Below the pieces are notes generated by a model, which searched no databases, was not told where the DNA came from, and worked only from the letters and a program-made list of their open reading frames with translations. A stretch of 64,000 bases of DNA from assembly GCA_947650285.1 (NCBI GenBank), contig CANTFL010001427.1, positions 62,001 to 126,000 of the forward strand, given 5' to 3'. Source of the DNA: Hyaloperonospora brassicae. Taxonomy: Eukaryota > Oomycota > Peronosporomycetes > Peronosporales > Peronosporaceae. The stretch's first letter is position 1, and each line of letters opens with the position of its first letter. This document shows positions 1-11,251 of this stretch, in pieces. Position numbers and translations under genes: made by a program.

Positions 1-2205
1 AAAGCCTTTAAACTTGTTTGCAAATGCTAAATTGATGACATGTTGACGGCTTATTTTCTCGTGCAGTAGATGATGGAAGCTGAAACAGCTATCTTGCAGT
101 CTTCGTTTATCTTTCTCATCCATTGCGGGATATCTAAAATACATAATGGGCTAGCTTTATAGAAACGCTTCTGAATCTCACACCCCTACAAGCTTCTTGT
201 CACACTATTCTGTTGTCCTAATGGTCAATATCCTTCCGGTAGATTGATGCGCATCTTGCCGTGTCGCATCTTTCGACCTTGATCATGTGCAGCTATGCCC
301 TTCGCGTGACAAGGACAGATTTGATATATGTGGGTATTACCGCATCATCATCTTGTCCATGTTGACGCGAAAAAGCTGTTTGGCGTCGTTCGATCGTACA
401 CGTATGAGCGCAGTAACTAGATTACGGTGTTATGCACGACGTAGCCCTCACGAAAGCCGATGGTCAAGACATGACATTCTGTGCGAGATTGTCATGTGTG
501 ATTGCATATCCAGGCCGACGTGATAAACCTACAAGCACAGCGGGTACAACAGCTCCTTGACGATGCACGAGTTTGGTGTTTATATAATCAATCGAACCCA
601 TGAACAAGTTAGTGTCAAATCACTGTGTCGCGGAGACGCATTATAACACGGTCTAAGGCTTCTGATGCTTACAATCATATATTGCCTGTGGCTGCATGCC
701 ATGTTGTAACTGGATGACGCTTCGTGAGAACTGATGCAAACACGTACTACATGAGTCTCATTGTAACGTTACCGCATGATGAGAAAGCTTCTCGCGCAAG
801 GCTAATAAGTGTAGTGTCATATTCATGTTCAAGTAGTATATCCCATGACATGCTATTCCTGCATGTAAGTTCGCTACGTGCTGACAACTAATGACCTATT
901 TCTTCTCACGTAGCGATAAGTGCCCACCAGACTGCGAATGCGAAGTATGCAACAGCAGGACGAATCACGTCTCGTGCACCATATGCTCCTTCCCTTTTCT
1001 TTGGCACTTATCACGCCATCGGATCCGCACGGATGTATGACGCGCACGTTCTGTCGTAATTTTATGTAAGAACAGGAACAGGAAGATGCACGATGATATG
1101 CTACCAATGGACTCCAACGATTGCATTCGTAGCATAAAGGAGGACCAACAATCGAGAAGTAAGTCCGTCATTCAGGTCTTCTGCCGTCTCCGATGAACTC
1201 CAACGGACTGAGGCACTGCATTGTGACATTGTTTTCGAGCAGTCACAGTCACTGTAACGGTACGATGGTATCATTGTGAACAAGATCGGATGGCCACATA
1301 TGTGTGATTCCTGACAGCGTCCGAACAGATCGACTTGCTGTGTTGGTAGCGTTGCTTCGCGTCAAACTCTCCGTTCAGTATCCGATGGACACTACCGACG
1401 ATGCTTTGGCTTGCATCCATGAACCAATGATCGTGCCTGTGACTTTGCTGTGTAGTTCAGCTGAAAAACTGGTACGACTTATTGATGTGGTGGCCGAACG
1501 AGAATCAGCTTGTAGGAGACTACAATGAGACGGTAGTTGCAGAGACGCAGCAACGGCATCTTGCCGTCTTGTTGCTGTCTTTTGATACTGTATCACTACC
1601 TCGACGCTGATCTGTCCTGGCGCATGACGTGTAGTACACCGCCTAGACCAGCAGCAGTAATATTGGCATGTATCAAGCTCACATGAACAGCACCATTCTT
1701 GTTCTACATCGAGCGGCATCCGTGAGTACGAATACCGAATGACATGGGAAAGAGGCAATCGGCTAGCACCAATGCTCTCTGAGCCGCAAGAGGGAGCTAG
1801 GCATATAGTTGCAGCTCATGTATCGAGCAATGTAGTGAGATGTATGGTCTTTTCTCATGAAGTTGCACATGGTCGCGTTTTATGAAATAATCACCTACCC
1901 CCATCTCTCGTTATCCTCATACCCTTTTCCCCTTCGGGGGGGGGTATTTGGCGATCACGAGTGGAAGTTCTTACGATGATGCGGTTAGGATGCGAAGAAG
2001 TGATGCAGTACAGACGTTGCGTAGTGGTCGCGATGACAACTGACATGGTGGTGGCACGAGTGTTGCTGTACTTCGTCATTGATGACTCGATAGTAACCGG
2101 TGGACGAAAGAGCGCACATCTTGATCGAGTACGGAGCACAGCTACCATGCTTGCGCCATTCTGTCTCGTTCGATACTCACTCACACTGCTACTCAAGTTT
2201 ATAAA
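1..2205. other. Intergenic, no gene recognised
   Basis: I see no protein family, RNA gene or repeat in these 2.2 kb. Open frames are short and mostly begin at non-ATG codons. A run of nine G lies near 1937. A distal promoter or 3' end of a gene outside the window is possible but not visible. Confidence 0.5.
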
Positions 2206-3858
2206 TCAAGCCGCTACCCCTACAGCAACTTCATCAGCTGGCGGAAGCTTACGCACGTGCATCATGAGCGGATTCTTCATACCGATTGTAAGTCCAATGG
2301 AGCACGCGACATCTTGGCCAGGGACTTCGTCCAGATGGAATCGACTCACGATGCACGCGACGACCATCTTCATCTCCATCATTGCTAGTTTCTGGCCGAC
2401 GCACACGCGAGGTCCCGTGTTGAACGCACTAAACTTACCCGACGAGATTTTGAGCATCTCGCCGGATTGAGCATCAATGAACCGTTCCGGCACGAACGAC
2501 GCGGCGTCGTCGCCCCAAACACTTGGCATCCGGGCCATGGCGTAATACACGAGAGCAATGTTCGCGCCTTTCGGAACAAACGTGCCGTCTGGAAACACGG
2601 TGTCGCGGACACACAGCTTCTGGGCTAAGCCCACGGGCGAGTAGAGCCGCAGCGCCTCGCAGATTGTCGCTTCCAAGTACACTAACTTTTGCACGTCGTG
2701 CATGTCTGGGACGTAGGCAAAGTCCGTCCCGAGCTTCGGCAGCCTTTGCTTCAGCTCTGCCCGCAGCTTGTTTTCGACCTGTGGGTTGAGCGACAGCAAG
2801 TGGAACATCCACGCGAGGGCGTCGGCGGCGGTGTCCCGTCCCGCAATGAGCGCCATGAGCACAATGTTGCGGATGACCACAGGGTCCACGGGCTTCCCAT
2901 CCACCGTCTCGTTGGCGAGGATGAGGGACACGATGTCTCGATTGCGACTCCTGCCGTCTTCGCGCACGTTGCCGTTCATTGCGTTGCGTTTGGCCATTGT
3001 TTTGGATATCACGTCCATGACAAAGTGGTCGACGGCCGTCAACGCTGTGCGGAAGCGCTTCTCGCTCCCGACATTGAGCCAGCGCTTGAGCTTCCAGTAC
3101 CACGTCGGCTGGACGAGACGAGCGGCGGCAATGTGCTGCGCGTCTACGAACGCCCGTTCGAACGGGTGCTCGTGCTGCAGTGTGAGGGTACTCAGGTTGA
3201 AGCCAAAGGCGATCTCCCCGAACGCGTCGAGCGTGAATCGGCCCGCGAGAGTGAACACGTCGACCGGTGCGTCGGTCGTCGAGGCCGCCTCGAGCACGTG
3301 CTGCACGACGCGCACGTGTTTTTGGATAATGGGCGCCATGTGCTCGCGCAGGGCGTGCGAACTAAAGAGGTTCACGAACACGCGCCGGTGGAACTTCCAC
3401 TCGTCGCCCTCGACGATCAAGATGCTGTCCCCGAGCAGGTCCTGGAGCAGGTCGTAGATGTGGTCTCCTTTGCGGAAGTTGTCGTATTGGGTCTTCATCA
3501 CGTGTTCGTAGTGCTGCGGATTGGCCGTGAGGATCATATCGCGCTGGAACGGCAGACGCAGCGTGAACGGCGCGCCCTTCCGCGACAAGAAGACGTCTGT
3601 CGTCCACTCTAAGAACCGATTCGCGTAGTACGCCATGTACACGGCATGGCCGACGACAGGGATGGCGGACGGTAAGAACGCCACGCGCGTGGGCCGTTGG
3701 GCGCCAGGGGCGACGCTGTGTCCGATCTGCGCGAGTTTCCTATCGGTATTGTCACTTGGCAGACATTGCACGGCGATCGTGGCCCCGACGGCGAGTCCCA
3801 ATAGCAACAGCCCGAGCCTCTTGACCGGGTCGTCGCTGTCGAGAAGCCACGTGAGCAT
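2206..3858 (-). CDS. Cytochrome P450 monooxygenase (CYP4/CYP86-like)
   Basis: Haem-thiolate monooxygenase, expected to be ER-anchored and to hydroxylate a fatty acid or other lipophilic substrate. Taking ATG 3858 as start gives 550 aa, a usual P450 length. A hydrophobic anchor lies at about residues 16-33, followed by a proline-rich hinge. The I-helix oxygen-binding motif AGRDTAAD is at 339-346, the ExxR motif (EALR) at 401-404, PERF at 457-460, and the haem loop FNTGPRVCVG at 479-488 with the ligand Cys at 486. An in-frame ATG at 4014 would add 52 residues rich in Pro, Cys and Arg before the anchor; the downstream ATG is favoured because it puts the anchor near the N terminus. The I-helix/ExxR/PERF set fits the CYP4/CYP86 clan seen in oomycetes. 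No intron is needed. The substrate is unknown. Confidence 0.93.
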   Translation of the reverse strand: MLTWLLDSDDPVKRLGLLLLGLAVGATIAVQCLPSDNTDRKLAQIGHSVAPGAQRPTRVAFLPSAIPVVGHAVYMAYYANRFLEWTTDVFLSRKGAPFTLRLPFQRDMILTANPQHYEHVMKTQYDNFRKGDHIYDLLQDLLGDSILIVEGDEWKFHRRVFVNLFSSHALREHMAPIIQKHVRVVQHVLEAASTTDAPVDVFTLAGRFTLDAFGEIAFGFNLSTLTLQHEHPFERAFVDAQHIAAARLVQPTWYWKLKRWLNVGSEKRFRTALTAVDHFVMDVISKTMAKRNAMNGNVREDGRSRNRDIVSLILANETVDGKPVDPVVIRNIVLMALIAGRDTAADALAWMFHLLSLNPQVENKLRAELKQRLPKLGTDFAYVPDMHDVQKLVYLEATICEALRLYSPVGLAQKLCVRDTVFPDGTFVPKGANIALVYYAMARMPSVWGDDAASFVPERFIDAQSGEMLKISSGKFSAFNTGPRVCVGQKLAMMEMKMVVACIVSRFHLDEVPGQDVACSIGLTIGMKNPLMMHVRKLPPADEVAVGVAA

Positions 3859-4904
3859 TGACGACCCGACGCACGTGAAAACTATGGCCACTTGTTCACG
3901 AGGCGGCGGATTCAACAATGACAAGCTACGCGGTCCGCTGCAGCAGAAAAGCCGCTGGGTTTTAATCTTGACAGAGCACGTTCGTGGATCGTTCGTGCCT
4001 GCAGATGCTCCCATGCGGCAGACGGGCGCGAGGAAGAGAAGGCATTCGTGGTCGAGAGATGGTTGAGCCCGCCGGAAAAAAAGCAGAGAGCAGACAGGGC
4101 GCGCTGCGTAGACAGGTCATTGACTCGTCCACGGGGACAAGAGCGCGTTCACCTTTGCCTTGCGTCATATCAATGATGACGCGAGGTCAAGGGATCATAC
4201 AGAGGTGCGCTTTTGAGCGCACGTGGTGGACGCTGACGAACGTTCGACACGTCGATGTAGTATCCATCTGGAGCTCCCGTTAGGAGATACCTCAAGGGAC
4301 GCGAGGCACGCCAGCCTTTGTCGACGTTCTTGGCGTCTTCTGTGCACCCCTTGGGTGAAGAGACTGGGCAGATTGTGTGCAGCAAGTGCATGTTCCCGCT
4401 ACGTTCCCGACGATTGAAATCTGTAGCCCCTACAGATTTACGTGTGGAGGTTCTGAACTGAGCTGTTCTTGACAATTCGTGGTTGACAGAGAGCGAGATG
4501 TGCTGGTAAAAGTCTGCGTCATCACGCGCGATGCTCCCGTCTCCACCCGCTACAGACGGAGCAAGTCGCTCGTGGCGGGCCATGGGAAGGACAGTGTCGT
4601 TGAGCCACTCTGTGGGCCTTGGACAGCCGTCTTGTCGTTCCCGTCTTTGGCAGGGCAGGCGCCTATCAAAGCTTCGAAACACCACAAGTTCGAGCAAACG
4701 GCTATGATTGTAGTGGTGCGCGAGCAAATCGGTCGGTAGCCAGAGGGGATCGGATATCGCTTCGTGTGGTACAACTCGTTTGCTTTTGTGATACCATATA
4801 CGCACACGCGTCTGTATACAGACGCCAGCAGCTGCCGTACATACAGGTTCGGTCGTTACCTGGCGACGGACCGTCTTGTCCACCACAACACAATACGCTG
4901 GACG
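3859..4904. other. Divergent intergenic region between P450 and START/FYVE-like gene 1
   Basis: This 1.05-kb spacer lies between two genes transcribed away from each other, so it should hold both promoters. No defined element is recognised. The in-frame upstream ATG of the P450 (4014) lies in it. Confidence 0.45.
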
Positions 4905-6050
4905 ATGCCCAAAGACCGGTTCAACATGAGTCCGTATCACCCGCTGTCCCTTACGCTGAAAGACCAACGCACCTTAATGGAGCTCGAGCGCGACCTGGTG
5001 GAAGACACGTTCAAGAAGTACGAGAAGTTTGTCATGAGCAACTCGCAAGTGAACTCAGCGCGCTGGAAACACGTCAAGTCCAAAGACGATCTCCACATTT
5101 ACGCGAAACGCACGAAAGAGTCAAAGGGTAAGCAAAGCGGTCCGCAGTGCTGTCGCTCGCCGGAAGAGAAATGCACGGGCACGTCGAAGCCCGTCGTGCT
5201 GAGCGTCGGTACGTTCACTGGGCAGCTCGACGACCTCATGTATGGCACGGTGAACCCGACCGATGACATCATGCAGGTCAAAGCCTCGTACGTCCACGAC
5301 TATAGTGATGGGGCCGTGCTGGCTACGCTGGTAAAGCCTACTACCGCCGATCCGTTCCGCTCCGTGACAGTCAAGTGGCTGCAGATTGACCTGCCGCTGA
5401 GCTACACAAAGCTGATCAGAGACCGAGACTTCCTCTGTCTAGAAGCATCGGGCATCCTCCACTTCGCGAATGGAGAGAGAGTTGGCTACCTCATGCTACA
5501 CTCGATCGACTCCCCACTTGTGCAACCACTGCCCAATGTCGTGCGTGCTAAGCACTACATCACTGGTTTCTTTAGGCAAATCGCTCCCAACGTGATCGAC
5601 ACGTTTGCTTTCGACTCGGTCGACCCGGGCGGGGCGATCCTGGATTCGGTATTGCTGCCGATTTGCGCCAATGCTTTACTATCAGCCACGAACTACGTCA
5701 CGTGCGGCTTGATGAAGAAGCTCACGTGGATGCTCCAACAACGCCAGACCTCATTGGGCGTAGGGAACGTGGCACCTCTGTTGCGCCATGAAGACTTCTG
5801 CGTCACATGCAACCGCAACGTGCAACCAGGTGTGATCAAGCACCTGTGGAAGGACAAGTGCTCGATGTGTTTGGGCGAGTTGTGCTTCGGGTGCAAAGAA
5901 GTCAAGACAATGAGCTTCCTCACGCGAGACCGAAAGGTATTACGACGTAAGGTCACCTTCTGTAGTGCGTGCATTAAGATGGGCTTCCGAGTAGACGCGC
6001 TGGATGCAGCACGCGACCAGGCCAATGGCTATCGGCCTTACAGCACTTGA
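4905..6050 (+). CDS. START-like / FYVE-like zinc-finger protein, paralogue 1
   Basis: Predicted 381-aa soluble protein with two parts. Residues about 20-275 resemble the START-like lipid-binding region that oomycetes fuse to FYVE fingers. Landmarks are LMYGTVNPT (111-119), VKASYVHDYSDGAVL (125-139), PFRSVTVKW (150-158) and RDFLCLEASG (174-183). Residues 299-356 hold eight cysteines as four CxxC pairs (299/302, 319/322, 327/330, 353/356), the spacing of a cross-braced FYVE finger. The basic RRHHCR signature that binds PI3P in true FYVE domains is absent; the third and fourth ligands sit in KCSMC. Membrane recruitment by PI3P is therefore doubtful. ATG 4905 is the first ATG in frame; upstream in-frame codons are non-ATG. 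The closest relative in the window is the next gene, on the same strand, which suggests a tandem duplicate. The exact role is unknown. Confidence 0.85.
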   Translation: MPKDRFNMSPYHPLSLTLKDQRTLMELERDLVEDTFKKYEKFVMSNSQVNSARWKHVKSKDDLHIYAKRTKESKGKQSGPQCCRSPEEKCTGTSKPVVLSVGTFTGQLDDLMYGTVNPTDDIMQVKASYVHDYSDGAVLATLVKPTTADPFRSVTVKWLQIDLPLSYTKLIRDRDFLCLEASGILHFANGERVGYLMLHSIDSPLVQPLPNVVRAKHYITGFFRQIAPNVIDTFAFDSVDPGGAILDSVLLPICANALLSATNYVTCGLMKKLTWMLQQRQTSLGVGNVAPLLRHEDFCVTCNRNVQPGVIKHLWKDKCSMCLGELCFGCKEVKTMSFLTRDRKVLRRKVTFCSACIKMGFRVDALDAARDQANGYRPYST

Positions 6051-8448
6051 TAGGTGTGTCTGGTGGTGCGGTGTATGTACAATGTAATGGCATGTCATTG
6101 GCAAGATCGTTGTCAATACTGGTCCATGTGCTTTCAGCATGTGTCATACAACAGTGCGTTGATTTGTCATATTGAACATCTTTCTAGAGAAGTGTTTTTC
6201 TTTTCAAACTTCAAGGAAGACATTCGGTCTAAACCCTTCAGTTCGCGTGCATCTGCATAGTTGGCACGTTATTAGCGTATAGACTTTTGTATGTCTCTTA
6301 TACAAATGCCGAGTAGGAAAAGAGTGTGCATGTTGAAGATGGTCGGCTATCGGGGTCGATACCTGGCATGATGAGACGATCTCGTCGGGGTCCTACAACT
6401 TCATTCCGTGCTCGATCACTCGTTTGTGTCCCAACTCGAGTTTGGTGTTTGATGGTGGGCATCGATAGTGTCGAAGATAGGAGCCCTTGGTTACGTGCAC
6501 ATTCTCTCGCTTTTGCACCTTTCACAGCTCGTTTTTAGCAGGTTTGCGGTACATTTCGTAGATTGTGTGGATACTGCAACTCGGATCATCATCGCACCTT
6601 TGTTCCAGCTCGGGAAGACATCTTATTCGCCACGGGCAACGAAAACGACCGTGATGCAGGTTTCTCACGTTAGCGATAGTGCGATAGAGTTGACGTATCC
6701 GCGAGAAGCGGCGTGAGGGCTGGTCCTTTTTGTACAAGGCTTGGCCAAGAGATTCCACATTGTAGCAGCTGGTGTTGCCATTACGTGGACTTGTGGGCAG
6801 TGAGACTGACGTACGAATCTTGGAAGACCTCTGGCGCCCCGTTCGCTTGGAGACGGCGCACTCCATACTTGCCTTTGGGCAGGTCAGGGGCAAACGATCA
6901 TTGATTGTGCTCCACTGGTAGAGTCCTGACGTGGCAGGTTTTCGATTGTCTCGTAATATGAGTCTAACTATCAAACGGGCAATTGCTACATCGCTAACGA
7001 CATCGTTTTCCATCATCGTCAGTACGAATCGATCATGGACGAGGCAATCACCAACAAAGGAGACTGCAAGGTGTAGCCACGTGCACATGTCGCTGGTTTC
7101 AGCAAGCAATTGTTTTGTGATTGACGTCGTGTGTCATTGTGACTGAGGTGAGGAGCTGCGGGAAACGAATGCAGAGGCTCTACGACCTCTGCAAGGTAAT
7201 GGGTTATTGCTGTTAGTGCAAAGGCTGGACAGTCATTTGGGAAGGATAGGCTAGCATGGAAGAAAGGGGCCAGGCTATCGCATAAGCACGACGACATTGG
7301 TCCAGATTCACATGCGTCACTTTCGTCTTGACGTCGTTTGATAAGCACACCTTCTTGCACAAGAGCTCTCCATACGATCAGCTTGTACGCAAGCTCGCTA
7401 CATACGGAGATTTAGTCCTGTTTCTTTTCCTTACCGCTTTTGTTTTTTCCGTGTTTGCCACTCGGACATCCTGTGTTACTGATCGCGTAGGATGACAATT
7501 CGTGCTAGTGTTATATACTTTTGACTGCTAGTCTGTACCAATGTTGTCGTTAAGCGTTTCTCTCAGCCCAACGGGCGATAGAACAGCGGAGTCATTCATT
7601 GACCTGAGCCGTGTGATCGTATCGGCATCGGACAGAGCTGAGGATGGAACTTGGGCGTATGTACAGGTCGCAACGCTTCCACGTGTTATCGCTTGAATCG
7701 TAGTCTCACTCGATCCTCACTTTGACGCAAAAATGGATAGGTAGGCTTGACGTCACGGAATGTAGAACATACCTGGATCATTGTTTAAATGAGTGACAAG
7801 GCTTTCTTCATGACATCGGCGTACACTGGAAGCTTGCAATATCCTTGTACCTTCACTACAATCTTTGTCCACAGTGGATCCACCACACCACTGCTTGACG
7901 CAACACCAGCGTACTTCTCCGTTATACATACCAGCTCGTTGTTGTTTGCAGGACAATGACTGCTGCTCAATCGCCATACCCATTGTAGGTATGTAGCATC
8001 GCATTCTTCGCAATATCGACTACACCCGAGTTTACGATTTAGAATTTAGAACTCAGTGTCGTCGACGTCAGGTCCACGTTTTTTCAAGATAGCCAGCACA
8101 AAAACATCACACTGCTACTCTTACGCTAGACATGATGTATCGCAGACATGACGACAAGTGTACTACCACTGCGCGACTTGCCCGTCTGAGAAATTGAGAT
8201 GGCGCAGTCCTGTCCTTACCTGCATCTGGACCGGAGGGTATCCCTGACGAGTTCTCATTCATCGACCGCGACAAAAAGTTTCATCTCAGTAGTCTCGACA
8301 TGCACAGAGTCAATGAGTCGTCTGCCTCGAACAGTGGCCTCATCATAGCCCCTACCACTGCCTCGTACCTCATGGGATGAGCTGTCACAATTGAAATTGC
8401 GTTGTCGCAAATCAACAAACGTCCAGCGCACTTCGAGAGGTGATTGCC
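6051..8448. other. Intergenic, no gene recognised
   Basis: This is a 2.4-kb spacer between two tandem paralogues. The longest open frame (minus strand, 6522-7109) starts at a non-ATG codon and resembles nothing I know. A TCATTC motif of the oomycete initiator type lies near 8257, about 190 bp before the next ATG. It may be part of that promoter, but on its own this is weak. Confidence 0.45.
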
Positions 8449-9672
8449 ATGGGCAAAGCACCAGCGTTTACCTCGAACCCGTACCCGGCCCTTGTGCTTT
8501 CCGATGCAGACCGACTCGAGCTGCTGCAGCTCGAACGAGATTTGATCGTCGAAATCTTTCCAAAGTATGAAGCGTTTGTCCTCGATGACAATCGAGAAGT
8601 CAAGCGCGCGCAGTGGAAGTCGATCGGCGACGACAAGAACTTGCACGTCTTTGCAGAGCGCAAAGGGTGGAGCGATGAGCTGGTAGCCGACGACCCGTCG
8701 ACGCAAGAAGCAGCAGACAGCTGGCAGAAGCACATGCCTCTCATTCTCGCAGTGGGGACGTTCGAAGGCGAGTTGAATGACCTCATGTTTGGCACGGTGA
8801 ACCCGACCCAGGAGATCATGCGCGTCAAGGCGTCGTACGTAAAGGACTACAGCGACGGCGCTGTGTTGGCCAACATCATTGTCCCTACAGTCAGAGACCC
8901 GTTCCGCTCCGTCTCTGTAAAGTGGACTCAGATCAACTTGCCTCTCAATCAGACTGGACTGACCCAAAATCGAGACTTTGTCTGTCTCGAAGCGACGGGC
9001 ATTCTGCACTTTGCCAATGGAGACCGTGTTGGCTACCAGCTCCTGCACTCGATCGACTTTCCATGCACGCAGCCACTGCCTGGAACTATCCGTGCTCGAC
9101 ACAAGATCATTGGGTTCTATCGGCAAATGAGTCACAACGTCATCGACACGTTTGCCCTCGACAATGTGCATCCAGGTGGCAAAGTCTTCCGTTCGCTTGC
9201 ACTGGAAGTCTCAGCGAAGGCGCTGCTTTCGACGACGAACTATGTGATCTGTGGACAAGCCAAGAAACTGACGTGGAGACTGCAACATCGATACGCCGAG
9301 ACGCGGTATACTGGTTTCCGAAAGAGCACGCGCAACGTATTGGCGGGGGAGAATGCGTGCAGTGCTTGTGCGCGGAATCTCGCCCGTGGAAGCTTTGGTC
9401 TTCCGAGAGTGGGCGCTATTGGGAAGAGCGTTTGCAAGCTCTGTATGCACCACGTGTGCCTCAAGTGCAAGCGACCCAAGGGAATCAGTTTCCTGGCACC
9501 GAACGGGAAGCTACTGCGTCACAAAATCACGTTTTGCGTCATGTGCATGAGCGAAGTTACGCAGATGGACGCGTTGCCAGCGGCGTGCGACCAAGCGGAG
9601 GGCTATCAAGCTTACAATGTGATGGCGTCCCTGTCGGGATCGGACATCCTTTCTGACGACCTCAATGTGTGA
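8449..9672 (+). CDS. START-like / FYVE-like zinc-finger protein, paralogue 2
   Basis: Predicted 407-aa protein, colinear with paralogue 1 and clearly its nearest relative. The two share the blocks GTVNPT, KASYV-DYSDGAVLA, PFRSV-VKW and GILHFANG-RVGY. The START-like region covers about residues 20-280. The zinc finger has CxxC pairs at 304/307, 329/332, 337/340 and 363/366 and lacks the RRHHCR PI3P signature. The ATG at 8449 has a good context (gccATGG). The in-frame GTG nine bases upstream is unlikely as a start in a eukaryote. The C-terminal tail after residue 370 is rich in Ala and Ser and extends beyond that of paralogue 1. The lipid ligand and cellular site are not predictable from the sequence. 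Confidence 0.85.
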   Translation: MGKAPAFTSNPYPALVLSDADRLELLQLERDLIVEIFPKYEAFVLDDNREVKRAQWKSIGDDKNLHVFAERKGWSDELVADDPSTQEAADSWQKHMPLILAVGTFEGELNDLMFGTVNPTQEIMRVKASYVKDYSDGAVLANIIVPTVRDPFRSVSVKWTQINLPLNQTGLTQNRDFVCLEATGILHFANGDRVGYQLLHSIDFPCTQPLPGTIRARHKIIGFYRQMSHNVIDTFALDNVHPGGKVFRSLALEVSAKALLSTTNYVICGQAKKLTWRLQHRYAETRYTGFRKSTRNVLAGENACSACARNLARGSFGLPRVGAIGKSVCKLCMHHVCLKCKRPKGISFLAPNGKLLRHKITFCVMCMSEVTQMDALPAACDQAEGYQAYNVMASLSGSDILSDDLNV

Positions 9673-11251
9673 GCGGTCCTACCTTTGCTAAGCGCAATTT
9701 GGTATCGCACGAGGCACTTCCATCGCTCTCTCGCATGTGTCAGCGGATGATTGCGTTGTCACCACAATGTTTGCATGTCAACGAGTTACGCTCGCAAGTC
9801 GCGTGCTGAGTTCCAGGATGTCCTGACATTGCTCTCACTATCTCGATGAACGTGAGGTTGGTGGATTTCGGGGCATTGTATAAGTATATCACGTGTTGCT
9901 TTCTTTTGTGCCTTACTGGTGTCGACAAACGTGCTGGCGTTGCGATGAAGTTGTGGTTGTATGATCCAAAACACTGTCATCGCAATAGCACGCATGAAGC
10001 TGTTCGAAGCGGCTTTGTAGTATGGAACACACGATCGAGGAAGATGGAGACGCAATGGATGTAAAGCTATCGACGATGTAGATGTTGTAAGGATGTAAGA
10101 AGTCGTGGACGGCGACGTGTCCTCAACACACCTCGCGGTACTTACGCAAGTGCGTCACAACTACCGAGTCTCTCGATCAGGACTTGTCACGCAGTGATGG
10201 TCAACTAGTGTTATACAACGTTCGAGCAGCACGTCGTCGATCAATCGTGAGCGTACCCGCGGCGCTAAACGCGGGCGTTACGTCATGCGTTATGTTTGTC
10301 GTTTGTCTAGTTTGCATCTTCCTCTCTGCACCCCACACTACAACGATGAGCTAAACAAATCTGCCATTCACGTTATTGTAGCTACGAATGTCGGGGATCT
10401 CTTGATGATATCTTCGTGCTAAGCCGAAAGTGGCGGCAAGTTTTACTCTCCATCTGGGACCAGCCACATGTCAGCTTAGTAGAAGGCGAGTCAAAGTGGA
10501 CGGCTGAAAGAGTGAGCCAAGTGAGATTACACTGGGATGATGCCAAGTACGGCGCTGGTGCAAGACACGCAGGTAGACCAATGTTTCGTTGTTGATACCG
10601 ACATCCCTTTCGTGAGCCGGAACAGCGCTGGCGTAATACGTTGTAACGCTGTTATCGGATGGGTGAGAACAATGTCGACCCATGCGCATGTCCATGCAGC
10701 CGCTCGTACAGCATTGGTCTGCGCTTTCTTGTTTGCTCCGAGTCAGCAAATCGTGACTGGTGCGATGGAAATACTCAGCAATTCGTTCAGTTGCAAGCGG
10801 TCAGTTGCATGCGAAACAGAGTCTCGCTGCATTTCAGAGCACTTTTGCTCGCTGCTGTCGTTGTGCTTGCTCACAATGCTCGTGCAAAGAGCAGCTGACA
10901 TTGCGGACAAGCGCTGATCGAGGGAATCTCTAACAGGAGACGCGATTTGTACTGCTGTAAGTGAACACGATGAAAGACGGGTAAGCTGTTGACTATCTGC
11001 AATTGATCTGCTCACACAGACCGGTAATCAAAGCGCTTCCGTTCTCTTGCGAACTATCCAGACGCCAAACAATGTGCTGCTTTAGTCGCTGGCCTTGACG
11101 CCGGACGACGTGCCGCGTTAGTCGCTGGCTTTGGCGCACAAACCATGGCAAATGACACTCATGTGAAGTCCGGCGACCAAATTGATAACACGGTTGCCGT
11201 TGACCGCCTGTGTTGTACATCTGCCGACACTTCTCACAATGTCGCCTGCTT
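9673..11251. other. Intergenic, no gene recognised
   Basis: The gap lies between convergent START/FYVE-like paralogues 2 (+) and 3 (-). It should hold both 3' ends. No gene family, repeat or RNA was recognised. Confidence 0.45.

Noticed and set aside
2689..3612. 307-codon plus-strand frame opposite the P450
   Set aside because: Shadow of a GC-rich gene; no domain, and the P450 motifs on the other strand are complete.
6522..7109. 195-codon minus-strand frame
   Set aside because: Non-ATG start, no domain, and no related sequence elsewhere in the window.
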